Source: Polaromonas sp. P2-4 (lineage in GTDB: Bacteria > Pseudomonadota > Gammaproteobacteria > Burkholderiales > Burkholderiaceae_C). From it: a DNA stretch of 64,000 nt. Below, one piece after another: positions 47,356 to 58,367 of this stretch (the first letter of the stretch is position 1; every line of letters starts with the position of its first letter). Below the pieces are notes generated by a model. That model did no database searches. It was not told where the DNA came from and saw only the letters and a program-made list of their open reading frames with translations. Position numbers and translations under genes: made by a program. The stretch lies in the NCBI GenBank assembly GCA_024703855.1, contig CP087965.1:4270001-4334000 (forward strand), given 5' to 3'.

Positions 47356-49794
47356 ATGTTCCCACAAGTCACCCAAGATTCCCCGCTGCTGCACAACCTC
47401 AACCCCGAGCAACACGCCGCTGTCACCCTGCCGAATGAGCACGCCCTGATTCTTGCGGGGGCGGGCCTCCGGCAAAACCCGGGTACTCACCACCCGCATT
47501 GCCTGGTTGCTGCAAACCGGGCAGGTTTCTGCCCGGCGGCATTTTGGCCGTCACGTTCACCAACAAGGCCGCCAAAGAGATGCTGGCGCGCCTCTCCAGC
47601 ATGCTGCCGGTCAATGTGCGCGGCATGTGGATTGGTACCTTCCACGGCCTGTGCAACCGGTTTTTGCGCGCCCATTACAAGCTGGCCAACCTGCCACAGA
47701 GTTTTCAGATTCTGGACACCCAAGACCAGCTCTCGGCCATCAAGCGGCTGTGCAAGCAGTTCAATGTGGACGACGAACGTTTTCCGCCCAAGCAGCTGGC
47801 GTGGTTTATTGCTGCCTGCAAGGAAGACGGCCAGCGCGCCAAGGATGTGCCGGTGCGCGACGAAGAAGGCCGCAAAAAGGTCGAGATTTATGCGCTGTAC
47901 GAAGAGCAGTGCCAGCGCGAAGGCGTGGTGGATTTTGGTGAGCTGATGCTGCGCAGCTACGAGCTGCTGCGTGACAACGCCCCGGTACGCGAGCACTACC
48001 AGCGGCGCTTTCGCCACATTTTGATCGACGAGTTCCAGGACACCAACAAGCTGCAGTACGCCTGGATCAAGATGCTGGCCGGGCAGGGCGCTGACGCGGC
48101 GCAGGGGGCCAACCCCATGCCGGGTGGCTCGGTGGTGGCGGTGGGTGACGACGACCAGAGCATTTACGCCTTTCGCGGCGCGCGTGGGCAACATGGCCGA
48201 CTTTGTGCACGAGTTTGATGTCAAACACCAGATCAAGCTGGAGCGCAACTACCGCAGCTTCGGCAACATCCTGGACTCGGCCAACGAGCTGATCAGCCAC
48301 AACAGCAAGCGCCTGGGTAAAAACCTGCGTACTGAAGCCGGCCCGGGCGAGCCGGTGCGCGTGTACGAAAGCGCCAGCGATTTTGCTGAAGCGCAATGGT
48401 TTGTCGATGAAGTGCGGCAACTGGTGCGTGACGGCACCGACCGCAGGGAAATTGCGTTGCTGTATCGCAGCAATGCGCAAAGCCGGGTGATGGAAACCGC
48501 GCTGTTCAACGCCGGTGTGCCTTACCGCGTCTATGGCGGCCTGCGCTTTTTCGAGCGCGCCGAGATCAAACACGCGCTGGCCTACTTGCGCCTGCTGGAG
48601 AACCCGCACGACGACACCAGCTTTATGCGCGTGGTCAACTTTCCGCCGCGCGGCATCGGCCTGCGCAGCATCGAGCAGTTGCAGGACGTGGCGCGCACGG
48701 CGGGCTGTTCACTGCATGATGGCGTCAGTGCCGTCACGGGCAAGGCCGGCGCCAACCTCGGGGCTTTTGTGGCCAAGCTCGATGTGTTGCGCGAGCAGAC
48801 CACGGGTCTTACGCTGCGCGAGATCATCGAGCTGGTGTTGCAGCACAGCGGGCTGGAAGAGCACTACAAGCTGGAGAAAGAAGGCCAGGACCGGCTGGAG
48901 AATCTGGCCGAGCTGGTCAACGCCGCCGAGTCCTTTGTGGGCCAGGAAGGTTTTGGCCGCGATGCCGTGGCGATGCCGGTCGATGAGCTGGGTGGGCGCC
49001 TGACCCAATCGCCCGCCAGCCAGGGCTTGGACCCCGCAACCTTGCTGGATGAACCCTCGCCCGAGTTTCTGGCACCCGATAGCGAGACCGGCGAAACACT
49101 GTCGCCACTGGTCGCCTTTCTCACGCACGCCGCGCTGGAGTCGGGTGACAACCAGGCGCAGGCTGGGCAAGACGCGGTGCAGCTCATGACGGTGCATTCG
49201 TCCAAGGGGCTGGAGTTTGACTGCGTGTTCATCACGGGGCTGGAGGAAGGCCTGTTTCCGCACGAAAACTCGATGAGCGACCAAGGCGGGCTGGAGGAAG
49301 AGCGCCGCCTGATGTACGTGGCCATCACGCGTGCGCGCAAGCGGCTGTACCTCAGCCATTCGCAAACCCGCATGCTGCACGGCCAGACGCGCTACAACCT
49401 CAAGAGCCGGTTTTTTGAGGAGCTGCCCGAAGCGGCGCTCAAATGGATCACGCCGAAGAACCAGGGCTTTGCGTCGGGCCTGGGTGGCAGCGGCAAGTCG
49501 TGGGGCGATGCTATGAATTCAGGAGCTGGTGGCAGCCGTGGTGATTGGGCTAGCAGCGTTTTTTCTTCAAAATCCGGCAGTGCAGAGCGGTTTGCCAATC
49601 CGCCGGTGCCACTGCAGCGCAACGCGCCTTCGCACGGGCTTAAAAGCGGCATGAACGTGTTTCATGCCAAGTTCGGCGAGGGCAAGGTGCAGATGCTCGA
49701 AGGCAGCGGCGACGACGCCTGGGCCCAGATCAATTTCACGCGGCATGGCGTGAAGTGGCTGGCCTTGAGTGTGGCCAAACTCACGGTGGTCTAG
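47356..49794 (+). CDS. UvrD/Rep-family DNA helicase, frameshifted
   Basis: A superfamily 1A helicase of ~812 residues, acting in repair or replication restart. It has LNPEQHAAVTLP (Q motif), Walker A LAGAGSGKT, motif Ia LAVTFTNKAAKEM, Walker B LIDEFQDTN, motif III VGDDDQSIYAFRGA, motif IV LERNYRS, motif V TVHSSKGLEFD and motif VI YVAITRARKRLYLSHSQ. Length and the C-terminal KFGEGKV segment favour UvrD/PcrA over Rep. Indels near 47467 (extra C), 47535 and 48180 break the frame. A degenerate repeat copy lies in the C-terminal linker. Confidence 0.9.
49510..49560 (+). repeat. Interspersed repeat, copy 9 (degenerate, in helicase linker)
   Basis: GCTAT-GAATTCA-GGAGC with a GGGCTAGCAGC right end; encodes a flexible Gly/Ser stretch (MNSGAGGSRGDWASS) in frame. 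Confidence 0.5.
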
Positions 49795-49917
49795 CGTTCA
49801 TCGGTGTGGTTCAGGTAGCCGGCAGCATGCTGCCATTGGCCGCAGCCTTGAGCGGTCACGCCTTTGAGGCCACACAACTTCTTTTTCGCTACGGCCTTGC
49901 AGCAAGTGCTGGGTCAT
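49791..49917 (-). CDS. Small Cys-rich protein, frameshifted
   Basis: A ~42-residue protein whose ATG (49917) overlaps the stop of the upstream membrane-protein gene and whose stop overlaps the end of the helicase gene. One indel (CCC versus CC) right after M-T shifts the frame; corrected, it contains STCCKAVAKKKLCGLKG and QGCGQWQHAAGYLNHTDER, with four cysteines. Translational coupling and the composition suggest a real small metal-binding or redox protein. Family unknown to me. Confidence 0.45.
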
Positions 49918-50724
49918 GAAGAGTCTCCTGGGCTAGCAACGCTATCTGAGGTGGCATCAGGCGGGGTGGCCACAAAACTATCACGAAACGTGAAGTAAAT
50001 CGAGGTGAAAAACATGGCGACAATGACCAGCGCGACGGGAAACATGGCCACCGCCGCCAGCGTGGGGTTGCCCAGCAGGCTGGCAATCAAGGACACCATG
50101 ATGGCTGCGAGCAGAAATACGCCGGTCCAGGCCAGGCCGAATACGGTGAGTGCGCCAAAGTTCTTGTAGCAAGCCATGAAACTGAAAAACAGGCTCTTGA
50201 TTGGCGTGACGCCATGCCAGTGCACCAGCGCAGGGGCATGCCAAAACAGCAGTGACAGCGGAACGTACAGCGCCAGCGCCACCCACATCGCCATTTGAAA
50301 ATCGTTTTGCTGCACCAACTCTTCGGTGATCTTGCCGCCTACCAGATACAGCTTGGCAAACTGCCCGCCGTCGAACAGGGCCGACACCCCCATCAGGGCC
50401 AGAAAGCCCACAGCGTACAGCGCGCCCAGCACCATCATGGCCTGCTTGCGCTGCTGCCCGGCGCGAAAAGCGCTGATCAAAATTGAGGGCATCGGAAACT
50501 TGCCCTTGCTGGCCTCTTGCGTGGCCGCCATCAGGCCCAGCGTGGCGGCGGGCAGCAGGGCGAGCGCCAGTGCGGCACCCACAAAAGGCACGAGCGTTGC
50601 GAGCGAGAGCACCGCCATGAACATGAAAAACAGGCCCGACATGGCCAGTGGTTGTTGCAGAAAGGTTCTGATGCCGAGTTTGACCCATGTCAAGCCAGTA
50701 CGCGGGAACAATATTTAGTTTCAT
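49914..50724 (-). CDS. BPSS1780-like membrane protein, frameshifted start
   Basis: A ~269-residue inner-membrane protein with about six hydrophobic helices and Burkholderia-type BPSS1780 family features (VKLGIRTFLQQPLAMSGLFFMFM at the N-terminus, SLFFSFMACYKNFGALTVFG later). The start MKLNIVPA at 50724 is joined to the body by one missing base near 50703. Function unknown. Confidence 0.7.
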
Positions 50725-50910
50725 GGTGGGTGAAAAGGGATTGGTGTGGCAGGCGATGCCCAAGTTCAAAAAGCCTGCAGAAAAACTCAAGAAGACTCAG
50801 GGATAGCGACGAATTCCACGCTGCAAGGCACAAGTTTGCCTTAAAGCCGTGTCGCTGCGCCTGATAGCCGTGTAGCCGCCCGGGCTGGCGGGCTAGTGGG
50901 GTGTTGCACG

Positions 50911-51862
50911 CTAGAGGCGGCAAGGGTGCGTGAGCCGTTCGCGCAGCACACGCTCAAAATGACCCGGGTCGTGCGCCTTGAGCACGGCCGCCTCGCGCGG
51001 CAAATGAAAATCCCACAGCCGCGAAATCCAGAAGCGCAGCGCCCCGGCGCGCAGCATGGCGGGCAGCAGGCTGCGCTCCTGCGCTGTCAGGCGGCGCACG
51101 CTCTGGTAGGCCGCTATGAAAGCATCGGCACGCGCCGCATCGTGCGCGCCGCTCTGCAAGATCAATGCACCAGTCGTTCAGGCAGACGCCCATGTCAAAC
51201 ACAAAGGTGTCGCAGCCGGCAAAGTAGAAGTCAAAAAAACCGGTGAGCTGGCTGCCTTCAAACATCACGTTGTCGCGAAACAGGTCGGCGTGCACAGCGC
51301 CGCGCGGCAGGCTGCGGTAGCTTGACGCGGCGGCAACGTGGTTTTGGTAAGCCAGCTCGCCCAGAATCAGGCTGCGCTGCTCTGGCGTGAGTTCCGGCAG
51401 CACCACGGGCACGGTCTCGTTCCACCAGCCAAGGCCGCGCAGATTGGGTTGCTGGCGCGGGTAGTCCAGCCCGGCCAGGTGCATGCGTGCCAGCATCTCG
51501 CCCACAGCCGCGCAGTGGGCGGGCGTGGGGGCCAGTTCGCTGTGGCCGCGCAGCTTGTTGACGACGGCGGCCGGTTTGCCCTTGAGGCGGTGCAGGATAT
51601 TGCCCTTGGCGTCCGCAGCCGGGTCGGGCACCGGAATGCCGCGCTCTGCCAGGTGTTTCATCAGGTGCAGGTAATACGGCAACTGCTGGAAGGTCAGGCG
51701 CTCAAACAAGGTCAGCACGTACTGGCCGCGCTCGGTGTCTACAAAATAGTTGGTGTTTTCGATGCCACCTGCAGCGCCTTTGATGCTTTGCAGGGACCCC
51801 AAATTCAAGGCGTTTAACAACGCGGCAGCCTCGTCAAACGAGACCTCTGTATAGACGGCCAT
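50911..51862 (-). CDS. thrB: Homoserine kinase (aminoglycoside-phosphotransferase fold), frameshifted
   Basis: A ~317-residue kinase phosphorylating homoserine in threonine synthesis, of the non-GHMP type typical of Pseudomonas and Burkholderiales. It has MAVYTEVSFDEAAALL, GGIENTNYFVDTERGQYVLTLFE (ATP loop), the catalytic VHADLFRDNVMF and the metal-binding FFDFYFAGCD. An indel near 51160 cuts off the last ~80 codons. DUF2782 lies just upstream on the same strand, so thrB probably shares its transcript. Confidence 0.9.
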
Positions 51863-51891
51863 GCCTGAAACTTAAATCCTGAACTAAAAAA

Positions 51892-52251
51892 TTAAAATTT
51901 CAGCACGTTCCAGACGCGCGAACCATTGGTGTCACCGCTGGCGGCTGCTGGCGCGCTGCCACGGGCACCTTCTGCGGGCTTGACCTCGTAAGCGGGCACG
52001 TTGGTTTTGGGTTGCACCGTGATCTGCTTGGTTTCGCCGCCTACCCGCAACTCGTCAATGCGCGAGCCGGCGTCCTCGGTGTGGATGCGCTGGATTTTCT
52101 GGTCGGGGCGTCTGGCGCTGGCGGGTAAATCGTTTTTAGCCGCGTCTGCTGCCCGGCCTGCTTGTGCGGGTGCCTGCGTTTGAGCCACGGCTGCGGCCAG
52201 CGGCAGCAGCGCAAAGATGGCGACAAGCAAGGGGCGAAAAACGGTTTTCAT
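51892..52251 (-). CDS. DUF2782 secreted protein
   Basis: A 119-residue exported protein. The signal peptide ends near AVAQ, a Gln/Ala-rich linker follows, then the small conserved domain IHTEDAGSRIDELRVGGETKQITVQPK ends with RVWNVLKF. ATG 52251 is chosen for the signal peptide. DUF2782 genes often sit next to thrB and polA in Betaproteobacteria, as here. Function unknown; probably periplasmic. Confidence 0.82.
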   Translation of the reverse strand: MKTVFRPLLVAIFALLPLAAAVAQTQAPAQAGRAADAAKNDLPASARRPDQKIQRIHTEDAGSRIDELRVGGETKQITVQPKTNVPAYEVKPAEGARGSAPAAASGDTNGSRVWNVLKF

Positions 52252-52315
52252 GCCTGTATTGTAGGCCTGCGGTTGGTCTGGAGTGGCGTGAGAATATCCC
52301 CGACAATCGGGCGCT

Positions 52316-55139
52316 ATGAGCACCGACAAAAAAACACTGCTGCTGGTGGATGGTTCCAGCTACCTCTACCGCGCTTTTCACGCCATGCCCGACCTGCGCG
52401 TGGTGCCCGGCGATCCGACTAGTGCGGCCACCGGGGCGATCCGCGGCATGATCAACATGATGCAAAGCCTGCGCAAGGAAGTGCGGGCCGACTACGCCGC
52501 CTGCGTGTTTGACGCCAAGGGCCCGACCTTTCGCGACACGCTGTACCCCGAGTACAAGGCCAACCGCTCGCCCATGCCCGACGATTTGCGCAGCCAGATC
52601 GCCCCCATCCACGAGGTGGTGCGCCTGCTGGGCTGGAAGGTACTGGATGTGCCCGGCGTGGAAGCCGATGACGTGATCGGCACGCTGGCCGTGACCGCCG
52701 CCAGGCAAGGCATTGAGGTGATCGTGAGCAGCGGCGACAAGGACCTGAGCCAGCTGGTCAACGAGCACATCACCATCATTGACACCATGAACGGCAAAAA
52801 GCGCGACGTGGCCGGCGTGACGGCCGAGTTTGGCGTGCCGCCTTCGCTGATGGTGGACTACCAGACGCTGGTGGGCGATGCGGTGGACAACGTGCCCGGT
52901 GTTGAAAAAGTCGGCCCCAAAACCGCCGCCAAATGGCTGCAGGAATACGGCTCGCTCGACGCGCTGGTGGCACGCGCCGGTGAGATCAAGGGCGTGGCCG
53001 GCGAGAACCTGCGCAAGGCGGTGGACTGGCTGCCCAAAGGCCGCGAGCTGCTGACCATCAAGACCGATTGCGAACTCGATGCGTATATGGACGGCCTGCC
53101 TGCTATGGATTCGATAGCTATAGGCGACCAGCAGATGGAGGCTTTGGCCGCTTTTTATGAGCAATATGGCTTCAAGGGCCTGGTCAGGGCTTTGGGCGGC
53201 AATGCCGTTCAGGCGCAGCCTGCGGTGTCGGCACCGGCCAAGCCGAAACGGGCCACGCAAAAGCTGGGCCCGGCCTGTTTGATGAGCCCGAAGACTCGCC
53301 GCCACCTTCTGCTGCCCCAGAAAAACCCGCCAGCACGCTGGCTTACGACACCATCTTCACCTGGGAAGCTTTCAACCACTGGCTGGCAAAAATAGAAACT
53401 GCCGAACTGGTGGCGCTGGACACCGAAACCACCTCGCTCGACGAGATGCTGGCCGAAATCGTGGGCATCAGCTTTAGCGTCACGCCCGGCGAGGCCGCCT
53501 ACATCCCGCTGACGCACGACTACCCCGGCGCACCGGCCCAGCTGCCGCGCGATGAAGTGCTGGCCAAACTCAAGCCCTGGCTGGAGAACCCGGCCCGGCA
53601 AAAACTCGGCCAGCATGTCAAATACGACCGCCATGTGTTTGCCAACCACGGTATTGAAGTGCAGGGTTATGCCCATGACACCATGCTGCAAAGTTATGTG
53701 CTGGAAGTGCATAAACCGCACGGCCTGGCCAGCCTGGCCGAGCGGCACCTGGGGCGTAGCGGCATCAACTACGAAGACCTGTGCGGCAAGGGAGCGACCC
53801 AAATCAAGTTCAACCAGGTCGATATTGCCAAGGCCTCGGAATACTCGTGTGAAGACTCCGACCAGACGCTGGACGTGCACCGGGTGCTGTGGCCCCAGAT
53901 CGAGGCCAATGACAAGCTGCGATTCATCTACGACCTTGAAATAAGGAGCAGCGAGTCCCTCTATCGCATTGAGCGCAACGGCGTGCTGATTGACGCGCCC
54001 ACGCTGGCCAAACAAAGCGGCGAGCTTGGTGCACGTATTTTGCAACTTGAAACCGAAGCGCACGAACTGGCCGGCCAGCCCTTTAACCTCGGCTCGCCCA
54101 AGCAGATCGGCGAAATCTTCTTTACCAAACTGGGCTTGCCCGTCGTCAAGAAAACCCCGAGCGGCGCGCCCAGCACCGACGAAGAGGTGCTCGAAAAACT
54201 GGCCGAAGACTACCCGCTGCCCGCCAAAATCCTGGAGCACCGGGGCCTGTCCAAACTCAAGGGCACTTACACCGACAAGCTGGCCCAGCTGGCACATCCC
54301 AAAACGGGCCGCGTACACACGCACTATGCACAGGCGGTTGCCGTCACCGGCCGCTTGTCGAGCAACGACCCCAATCTGCAGAACATCCCGGTCAAAACCG
54401 CCGAAGGCCGACGTGCGCGAGGCTTTTGTGGCACCTGCCGGCAGCGTGATTGCCAGCGCCGATTATTCGCAGATTGAGCTGCGCATCATGGCGCACATCA
54501 GTGGTGACGAAGCCCTGCTGCGCGCTTTCACCGAAGGCATCGACGTGCACCGTGCGACGGCTGCCGAGGTGTTTGGCGTGGCCGTGAACCAGGTCAGCAG
54601 CGAGCAGCGCCGCTATGCCAAGGTCATCAACTTCGGCCTGATTTACGGCATGAGCAGCTTTGGCCTGGCGCGCAATCTGGGCATTGAAACGAAGGCTGCC
54701 GCCGCCTACATCGACAAGTATTTTCAGCGCTACCCTGGCGTGAAGCAGTACATGGATGAAACCAAACTGAGCGCCAAAAGCAAGGGCTATGTTGAAACCG
54801 TGTTCGGCCGGCGCCTGTATTTGCCCGAAATCAATTCACCCAACGGCCCGCCATGCTGCAGGTGGTGCCGAACGTGCCGCCATTAACGCGCCCATGCAGG
54901 GCACGGCGGCCGACCTGATCAAGCTCAGCATGGTCAAGGTGCAGCAAGTGCTGGATGCTGAAAAGCGCGGCACCAAAATGATCATGCAGGTGCACGACGA
55001 ACTGGTGTTTGAGGTGCCCGAAGCGGAAGTCGATTGGCTCAAGACCGAAATCCCGCGCCTCATGGCGGGTGTGGCCGATCTCAAGGTGCCTCTGCTGGCC
55101 GAGATTGGGGTGGGTGAGAACTGGGAAAAAGCGCACTGA
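52316..55139 (+). CDS. polA: DNA polymerase I, frameshifted
   Basis: A ~941-residue enzyme for Okazaki-fragment processing and repair. 5'-3' exonuclease domain: LLLVDGSSYLYRAFHAMP, EADDVIGTLA and SGDKDLSQLV. 3'-5' exonuclease domain: VALDTETTSLDEM (the DxE motif is intact). Polymerase domain: SADYSQIELR (motif A), RYAKVINFGLIYGMS (motif B) and VHDELVFEVPE (motif C). One-base breaks are near 53270, 54405 and 54855. Codons 53102-53142 match the interspersed repeat, in frame. An essential-type gene with three breaks argues for sequence error. Confidence 0.95.
53102..53142 (+). repeat. Interspersed repeat, copy 10 (inside polA)
   Basis: GCTAT-GGATTCG-ATAGC followed by a degenerate right half ending GGAGGC; read in frame as AMDSIAIGDQQMEA. 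Confidence 0.45.
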
Positions 55140-55157
55140 TTTTCCCAAACGCGCGCC

Positions 55158-56066
55158 ATGACAGCGATCAAAACCTACGGCATGTCCGAGCGGGCAGACC
55201 ACCTTGACTTTGACATCCGGTCCCAGCTGGTCAGGCCGCCGCTGGTGCGGCCGCATCGGCACGAATATTTTCAGATCCAGATCAGCCTGCAGGGCGATAC
55301 CGAGCAGAACGTGGCCGGCACGGTGCGGCCCTTTCGGCGCGGCTACCTCAGCTTTATCCTGCCCTACCGTGTGCATGTGATTCCGCACCCGGAAGGCCTC
55401 GCGCTACGTCATCATCAACATGGCGCAGCAGTTCTTGCGGCCCGGGCTGGATGTGGACCCGCTGGACCTGGAAGACGTGCCGCTTTCCAGGGCACCCGAA
55501 TTGGCGCCTTTTTTGTTTCAGGAGTACGCCGACTTTTATTTTTCGGAAGACGAGTTTCCTGAAGTCGAAGTGCTGCTGGAAAAACTGGCCCTTGAGAACG
55601 CCCATCGCCGCTTCGGCTCGGTCGAGATGATCCGCGGCCTCATGCTGCAGCTGATCGCGCTGACCTGCCGCAAGTTTGAAGCCGATTTGCTGCGCTTTTC
55701 TGCCGGCCAGGCGCAGCAGGTCAGCCGGCGGGCCAGCCTGCAGCGCGCGGTGCGCTACATACGCGAACACCTGGCCGGCGAGATCACGCTGGCAGACGCG
55801 GCGGCCGCGGCGTTCCTGTCGCCCAACTACCTGGCGCACCTGCTCAAAAAGAAACCGGCAAAACTTTTACGGACCTGGTCACCGAGCGGCGGTTGGAGTT
55901 TGCGCAGGAGCAACTGGCGCACAGCAGCCAGCGCATTGCCAGCATCGCCCATGCGTCGGGTTTTGCCGATGAGGCGTATTTTGCCCGGCGCTTCAAGCGG
56001 CGCTTTGGGCAAACACCCAAAGCCTACCGGGACAGCGTGCGCGCCAAAATTTCCGGCTCTGCCTGA
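55158..56066 (+). CDS. AraC-family transcriptional regulator, frameshifted
   Basis: A ~302-residue regulator. The N-terminal cupin-like sensor domain has PHRHEYFQIQISLQG and a SFILPYRVHVIPHPEG strand. The C-terminal double helix-turn-helix has ITLADAAAAAFLSPNYLAHLLKK and HASGFADEAYFARRFKRRFGQTPKAYR, the standard AraC end. An indel near 55398 and a missing base near 55855 break the frame; corrected, it ends RAKISGSA at TGA 56064-56066. It may control the two exported hydrolases downstream. Confidence 0.88.
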
Positions 56067-56277
56067 CGCCGCCTGAGGTTGCTGCAGCGGCCACGCGGGC
56101 AAGGTGGCGCTGCAGCAGCGCTGCATTGAATCGTCCGGTAAATGCGTAATTGCGTCTGATCGGTCAGCTCCTGCACCGCCTAAGCTTTCTGCTGGAGAAC
56201 ACAGCACACCCATAACAAGCTCCCGCTGGTCACGATTCCCGTGGCCAGTGACCCCGCAACACCGAAGGAGACACAAC

Positions 56278-57072
56278 ATGACCGATATGACCAAACGCGG
56301 ACTTTTGCAATCAGGCGCCTTGATGACGGCAGGCGCTGTCGTCGGCTGCGCGACCCCCGGCACGGCGGCCAACGCGCCAGCCACACCTTTCGCCGTGGCA
56401 CAGACCTATGTGCCCATCGCCGGCAGCGCAGAGATGTTTCCGGTGCGCCGCATTTACTGCATCGGCCGCAACTACGCCGCCCACGCGATCGAAATGGGAT
56501 CGGACCCGACCCGCGAACCACCCTTCTTTTTCCAGAAGCCGACGGACGCCATCCAGGTGGTGCCGCCCGGCAAGGTGGCCGACCATGTTTATCCCAGCCT
56601 GACCAAAAACTACCACTACGAGGTCGAGCTGGTGGCGGCTTTGGCCAAGGGCGGGCGCAACATCCCCATCGACAAGGCGCTGGAGCTGGTTTACGGCTAC
56701 GCGCTGGGCCTGGACATGACGCGCCGCGACCTGCAGCGCGGCATGGGTGACCAGAAAAAGCCCTGGGAAATCGGCAAAAGCTTTGACCGTTCGGCCCCCA
56801 TTGGCCCGATTCACAAGGTGGCGCAAACCGGCCACTACACCCAGGGCACGATCTGGCTCAAGGTCAATGGCCAAACCAAACAGCAGGCCACGCTGAACCA
56901 CATGATCTGGTCAGTGGCCGAGCAAATCTCCAAACTGTCCGAAGCGTTTGAGCTGTTTCCGGGCGACATCATTTACTCGGGCACGCCTGAAAACGTGGGG
57001 CCGGTGCTCAAGGGTGACGTGATCGAGTGCCATATCGATGGCCTGCCTGAGCTCAGCGTCAAGATTGTGTGA
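56278..57072 (+). CDS. Exported fumarylacetoacetate hydrolase-family protein
   Basis: A 264-residue member of the FAH family, which acts on C-C bonds or decarboxylates acylpyruvate-type diacids. It has the family start RRIYCIGRNYAAHAIEMG, metal ligands in YEVELVAAL and the FPGDIIYSGTPENVG loop. Unusually it begins with a Tat- or lipoprotein-like leader: KRGLLQSGALMTAGAVVGCA, with a KR pair and a possible lipobox VVGC. FAH proteins are normally cytosolic, so a periplasmic or membrane-anchored location is odd. The next gene is also exported. Confidence 0.85.
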   Translation: MTDMTKRGLLQSGALMTAGAVVGCATPGTAANAPATPFAVAQTYVPIAGSAEMFPVRRIYCIGRNYAAHAIEMGSDPTREPPFFFQKPTDAIQVVPPGKVADHVYPSLTKNYHYEVELVAALAKGGRNIPIDKALELVYGYALGLDMTRRDLQRGMGDQKKPWEIGKSFDRSAPIGPIHKVAQTGHYTQGTIWLKVNGQTKQQATLNHMIWSVAEQISKLSEAFELFPGDIIYSGTPENVGPVLKGDVIECHIDGLPELSVKIV

Positions 57073-57235
57073 GCGGGTGGGGGAAGCAGGCCACCAGGCG
57101 AGTCGGGGGTGGAGTCGGGGGTGATAGGAGAAATAGCCTTCGGTATTTCCATGCACCGGCGAGAACTTATGCGGCCGCATAGACTCCGACTATTTTCTTC
57201 CACCACTCCTGCTTTCTTTTTTGGAGGAAATCGCC

Positions 57236-58147
57236 ATGCTGAACAAAGACCAGACCAACGACTTCAATGCCTTGCTGCCCGGGCAGTCGACCGAAGCCGG
57301 CGCCAGCCGCCGCACGGCGCTGAAGGCTGCGCTGGGTGTGGGCTACGCCGCCGCAGCCATGCCCATCATGGCGCAGACGGCCATCAAAACGTCATCCGAA
57401 GGCCTCAAAACCGGCGAGACCACCTACGAAGTCAACGGCTTCAAGGTACCGGCTTTTTATGCCGCCCCCGCCGGCAAAACCCATTTGCCAGTGGTGCTGG
57501 TGATTCAGGAAGTTTTTGGCGTGCATGAATACATTGCCGACACGGCCCGGCGCTTTGCCAAGGCCGGCTACCTGGCCATTGCGCCCGAGCTGTATGCGCG
57601 CCAGGGCGACCCCAGCACCTACAACGAGATCGGCAAGCTGATTGCCGAAGTCGTCAACAAGGTGCCCGACGAGCAGGTCATGGCCGACCTGGACGGCGCC
57701 GTGAAGTGGGCGGGTGCCAACGGCGGCAACATTAAAAAAGTGGGCGTCACCGGCTTTTGCTGGGGTGGCCGCATCACCTGGCTGTATGCCGCGCACAGCA
57801 AAAACGTCAAGGCGGCCGTCGCCTGGTATGGCCGGCTGGTGGGTACGCCCAACGCCCTCATGCCGAAAAACCCCATTGACCTGGCGGCCGGCCTGAAAGC
57901 ACCCGTGCTCGGCCTTTATGGCGGGCAAGACGGCGGCATTCCGCTGACCACCGTGAACCAGATGAAAGACGCGCTGGCCGAGGCGGGCGCCAAGGGCAAT
58001 GCCGCGGCCAGAGGTACTGAATTTGTGGTCTACCCGGACGCCCCGCACGCTTTCCATGCCGACTACCGCCCCAGCTACCGCAAGGTAGCGGCAGACGATG
58101 GCTTCAAGCGCGCACTGGCCTGGTTTAAAGCCCACGGCCTTGCCTGA
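57236..58147 (+). CDS. Dienelactone hydrolase-family protein with Tat signal
   Basis: A 303-residue alpha/beta hydrolase with a twin-arginine-type leader (SRRTALKAALGVGYAAAAMPIMAQ). The catalytic triad is C in GFCWGG, D in YGGQDGG and H in DAPHAF; the conserved IQEVFGVHEYI Glu segment is present. Dienelactone hydrolases open lactones from aromatic catabolism. Export by Tat is seen in a subgroup of this family. A strong terminator follows. Confidence 0.87.
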   Translation: MLNKDQTNDFNALLPGQSTEAGASRRTALKAALGVGYAAAAMPIMAQTAIKTSSEGLKTGETTYEVNGFKVPAFYAAPAGKTHLPVVLVIQEVFGVHEYIADTARRFAKAGYLAIAPELYARQGDPSTYNEIGKLIAEVVNKVPDEQVMADLDGAVKWAGANGGNIKKVGVTGFCWGGRITWLYAAHSKNVKAAVAWYGRLVGTPNALMPKNPIDLAAGLKAPVLGLYGGQDGGIPLTTVNQMKDALAEAGAKGNAAARGTEFVVYPDAPHAFHADYRPSYRKVAADDGFKRALAWFKAHGLA

Positions 58148-58161
58148 ATCGGGCGCGCAAG

Positions 58162-58191
58162 CCGCCTCGCCGTCATGCGAGGCGGTTTTTT
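58162..58191 (+). terminator. Rho-independent terminator
   Basis: CCGCCTCGC-CGTCAT-GCGAGGCGG followed by six T's, 15 bases after the hydrolase stop. Confidence 0.92.
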
Positions 58192-58313
58192 ATGTAGCCT
58201 CTTGACAGGCTTGATAAGATTAAAGAAGCCCCGGCCACCGGCAGAGATGCCTGCAACCGGGGTTTCGTCATTTGTGGTGCTTCTGGCCACTTTTGGCGAT
58301 ACTTTTTAACCAT

Positions 58314-58367
58314 TTAGGGCTCCGGCCCAAGCAAGACGGGCGCAAACAGCTATGACTTTGATAGCAA
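58314..58367 (-). repeat. Interspersed repeat, copy 11 (full, reverse)
   Basis: GCTAT-GACTTTG-ATAGC at 58349-58365. On the minus strand it continues TGTTTGCGCCCG, a variable part and GGGCCGGAGCCC. It contains the ATG of the ZIP gene. Confidence 0.75.

Noticed and set aside
52316..55139. polA as a set of separate domain genes
   Set aside because: Exonuclease and polymerase parts follow without gaps and join perfectly after one-base corrections.
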